Shown: positions 62,401 through 64,000 of the stretch, one piece after another | Layout: each line of letters begins with the position of its first letter | How positions within the stretch are numbered: position 1 is the stretch's first letter | Source: Mercurialis annua | Lineage: Eukaryota > Streptophyta > Magnoliopsida > Malpighiales > Euphorbiaceae | Length of the DNA stretch: 64,000 nucleotides | Direction of reading: 5' to 3' | Assembly: GCF_937616625.2 (NCBI RefSeq) | Contig: NC_065570.1 | Coordinates: 20,980,046 to 21,044,045 of the forward strand | Notes under the pieces: generated by a model | Seen by the model: the letters and a program-made list of their open reading frames with translations, nothing else | Told to the model about the DNA's origin: nothing | Database searches by the model: none | Made by a program: the position numbers and the translations under genes

Positions 62401-64000
62401 GAACGTTTGGATTTGTTTCATAACGTTTGCAAACGTTTGGCTTAAATCGCTAAAAAGGTGAAATATTTGGATTTGTTTCGTAACGTTTGTAAACGTTTTG
62501 CTTACATTGCTAAAAAGGTTACACGTTTGGATGTGTTTCTTAACCTTTATAAACGTTTTGCTTAAATCGCTAAAAAGGCGAAACGTTTGGATTTGTTTCG
62601 TAACGTTTGAAAATGTTTGGATTAAATCGCTAAAAAGGTGAAACATTTGGATTTGTTTCCTAACGTTTGTAAATGTTTGGCTTAAATCGCTAAAAAGGTG
62701 AAACGTTTGGATTTATTCTGTAACGTTTGAAAACGTTTGGCTTAAATCGCAAAAAAGGTGAAACGTTTGGTTTTGTTTCGTAACGTTTGTAAACGTTCGG
62801 CTTAAATCGCTAAAAGGGTGAAACGTTTGGAATTGTTTTGTAACTTTTGTAAACGCTTGGCTTAAATCGCAGAAACGGTGAAACGTTTAGATTTGTTTCG
62901 TAACGTTTGTAAATGTTTGGCATAAATTGCTAAATATGTGGAACGCTTGGATTTGTTTCGGAACATTCTAAACGTTTGGTTTAAATTGCTAAAAAGGTGA
63001 AACGCTTGGATTTGTTTCGTAACGTATGTAAACGTTTGGCTTAAATTGCAAAAAAGTTGAAACGCTTGGATTTGTTTCGTAACTTTTGTAAATGTTTGTC
63101 TTAAATTGCTAAAAATGTGATACGTTTGGATTTGTTTCGTAACGTTTGGCTTAAATTGCTAAAAAGGTGAAACATTTCATATCGTTTCGTAACGTTTATA
63201 AATGTTCGGCTTAAATCGCTAAAAAGGCGAAACGTTTGGATTGTTTCGTAATGTTTGTAAACGTTTGGCTTAAATTGCTAAAAAGGTGAAACGCTTGGAT
63301 TTGTTTCGTAACGTTTAGCTTAAATAACTAAAAAGGTAAAACGCTTGGATTTGTTTCGTAGCGTTTGTAAACTTTTGGCTTAAATTTCTAAAAAGGTGAA
63401 ATTCTTGGATTTGTTTCATAACGTTTGTAAACGTTTGGCTTAAATCGCTAAAAAAGGTGAAATGTTTGGATTTGTTTCCTAAACTTTTTAAACGATTGGC
63501 TTAAATTGCTAAAAAGGTGAAATGTTTGGTTTTGTTTCGTAACGTTTGGAAACGTTCGGCTTAAATCGCCAAAATGATGAAACATTTGGATTTGTTTCGT
63601 AACGTTTGTAAACGTTTGGCATAAATTGCTAAAAAGATGAAACGCTTGGATTTGTTTCGTAACGTTTGTAAACGTTTGGTTTAATTTACTAAAAAGGTGA
63701 AACTCTTGAATTTGTTTCGGAACGTTTGTAAATGTTTGGCTTAAATTGCTAAAAAGGTGAAACGCTTGGATTTGTTCCGTAACGTTTGCAAACCTTTGGC
63801 ATAAATTACTAAAAAGGTGAAACTCTTGGTTTTGTTTCGTAACGTTTGTAAGGGTTTGGCTTAAATCGCTAAAACTGTGAAAAGTTTGGTTTTGTTCGTA
63901 ACGTTCGTAAACGTTTAGCTTAAATTGCTAAAAAGGTGAAACGTTTGGATTTGTTTCGTAACGTTGGTAAACGTTTGACTTAAATTGCTGAAAAGGGAAA
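53441..64000 (-). repeat. 60-bp satellite, block 12 (minus orientation), runs off window
   Basis: About 175 reverse monomers without foreign insertions. Variant order shows higher-order repeats: the marker AGGAGAAACGTTTTGATT recurs at about 57375, 59890 and 62227 (2.52 and 2.34 kb apart), and long flanks match between the last two. Smaller duplications of about 0.12, 0.7 and 1.0 kb are mixed in (for example the ACATTTCAT-TTCG variant at 56698, 56815 and 58320). Confidence 0.95.

Noticed and set aside
31631..62646. Dozens of reading frames of 60-184 codons with a 20-residue repeat (e.g. 36645-37061, 38560-39114, 39521-40072, 46758-47162, 55912-56415).
   Set aside because: They are the 60-bp satellite read in its open frame. 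They follow array orientation, stop at random mutations, overlap other frames and have no promoter or intron signals.
28642..64000. CRISPR-like regular repeats.
   Set aside because: The units are contiguous and diverged, with no constant repeat alternating with unique spacers, in a plant-type genome.
28642..64000. Telomeric or canonical centromeric repeat.
   Set aside because: No TTTAGGG arrays, and the monomer is 60 bp rather than about 150-180 bp. A centromeric role is possible but cannot be shown from sequence alone.

Overview
The window is non-genic plant heterochromatin. The evidence is LTR-retrotransposon ends with tRNA-iMet primer-binding sites (TGGTATCAGAGC), very AT-rich sequence, nested insertions and about 28 kb of a short tandem satellite. 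I found no host gene, tRNA, rRNA or intact transposon protein. A flowering plant, probably a dicot, is likely; I cannot name the species. The region could be pericentromeric or another satellite block.

Layout. 1-19607 is an LTR element of family A (LTR about 3.16 kb, 4.5 kb internal region with no visible gag or pol, i.e. LARD-like). Its left end is outside the window. A second family A element (1903-12243) sits inside it in the opposite orientation, with a perfect 5-bp target duplication (ATTGC). The outer A element itself interrupts the 5' LTR of a family B Ty3/gypsy element, whose remainder is 19608-28641. B has decayed but recognisable pol remains (RNase H, integrase, possible chromodomain). 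B in turn lies in the satellite. LTR divergence, hand-counted, falls in nesting order: B about 3%, outer A about 1.2%, inner A about 0.4%.

28642-64000 is a 60-bp satellite. The arrays switch strand seven times and are interrupted by a truncated A-related LTR on the minus strand (33699-36030), a copia-like solo LTR (40843-43223) carrying a Mutator-type MITE (41347-42119), an unclassified LTR-like fragment (43491-44413), and a rearranged family B LTR (48601-49975). The monomer is exactly 60 bp, i.e. 20 codons, and open in one frame, so it yields many false repeat-protein reading frames on whichever strand it points along.

Most worth following up: the strand switches fall mostly on the monomer's own AAACGTTT palindrome, and one switch is duplicated as a 1.75-kb module; AAAC recurs every 10 bp in the monomer; the two B insertions occupy the same place in the satellite's higher-order repeat, and an empty version of that site is present at about 31.5 kb; a hairpin-forming noncoding block is conserved between the internal regions of A and B.
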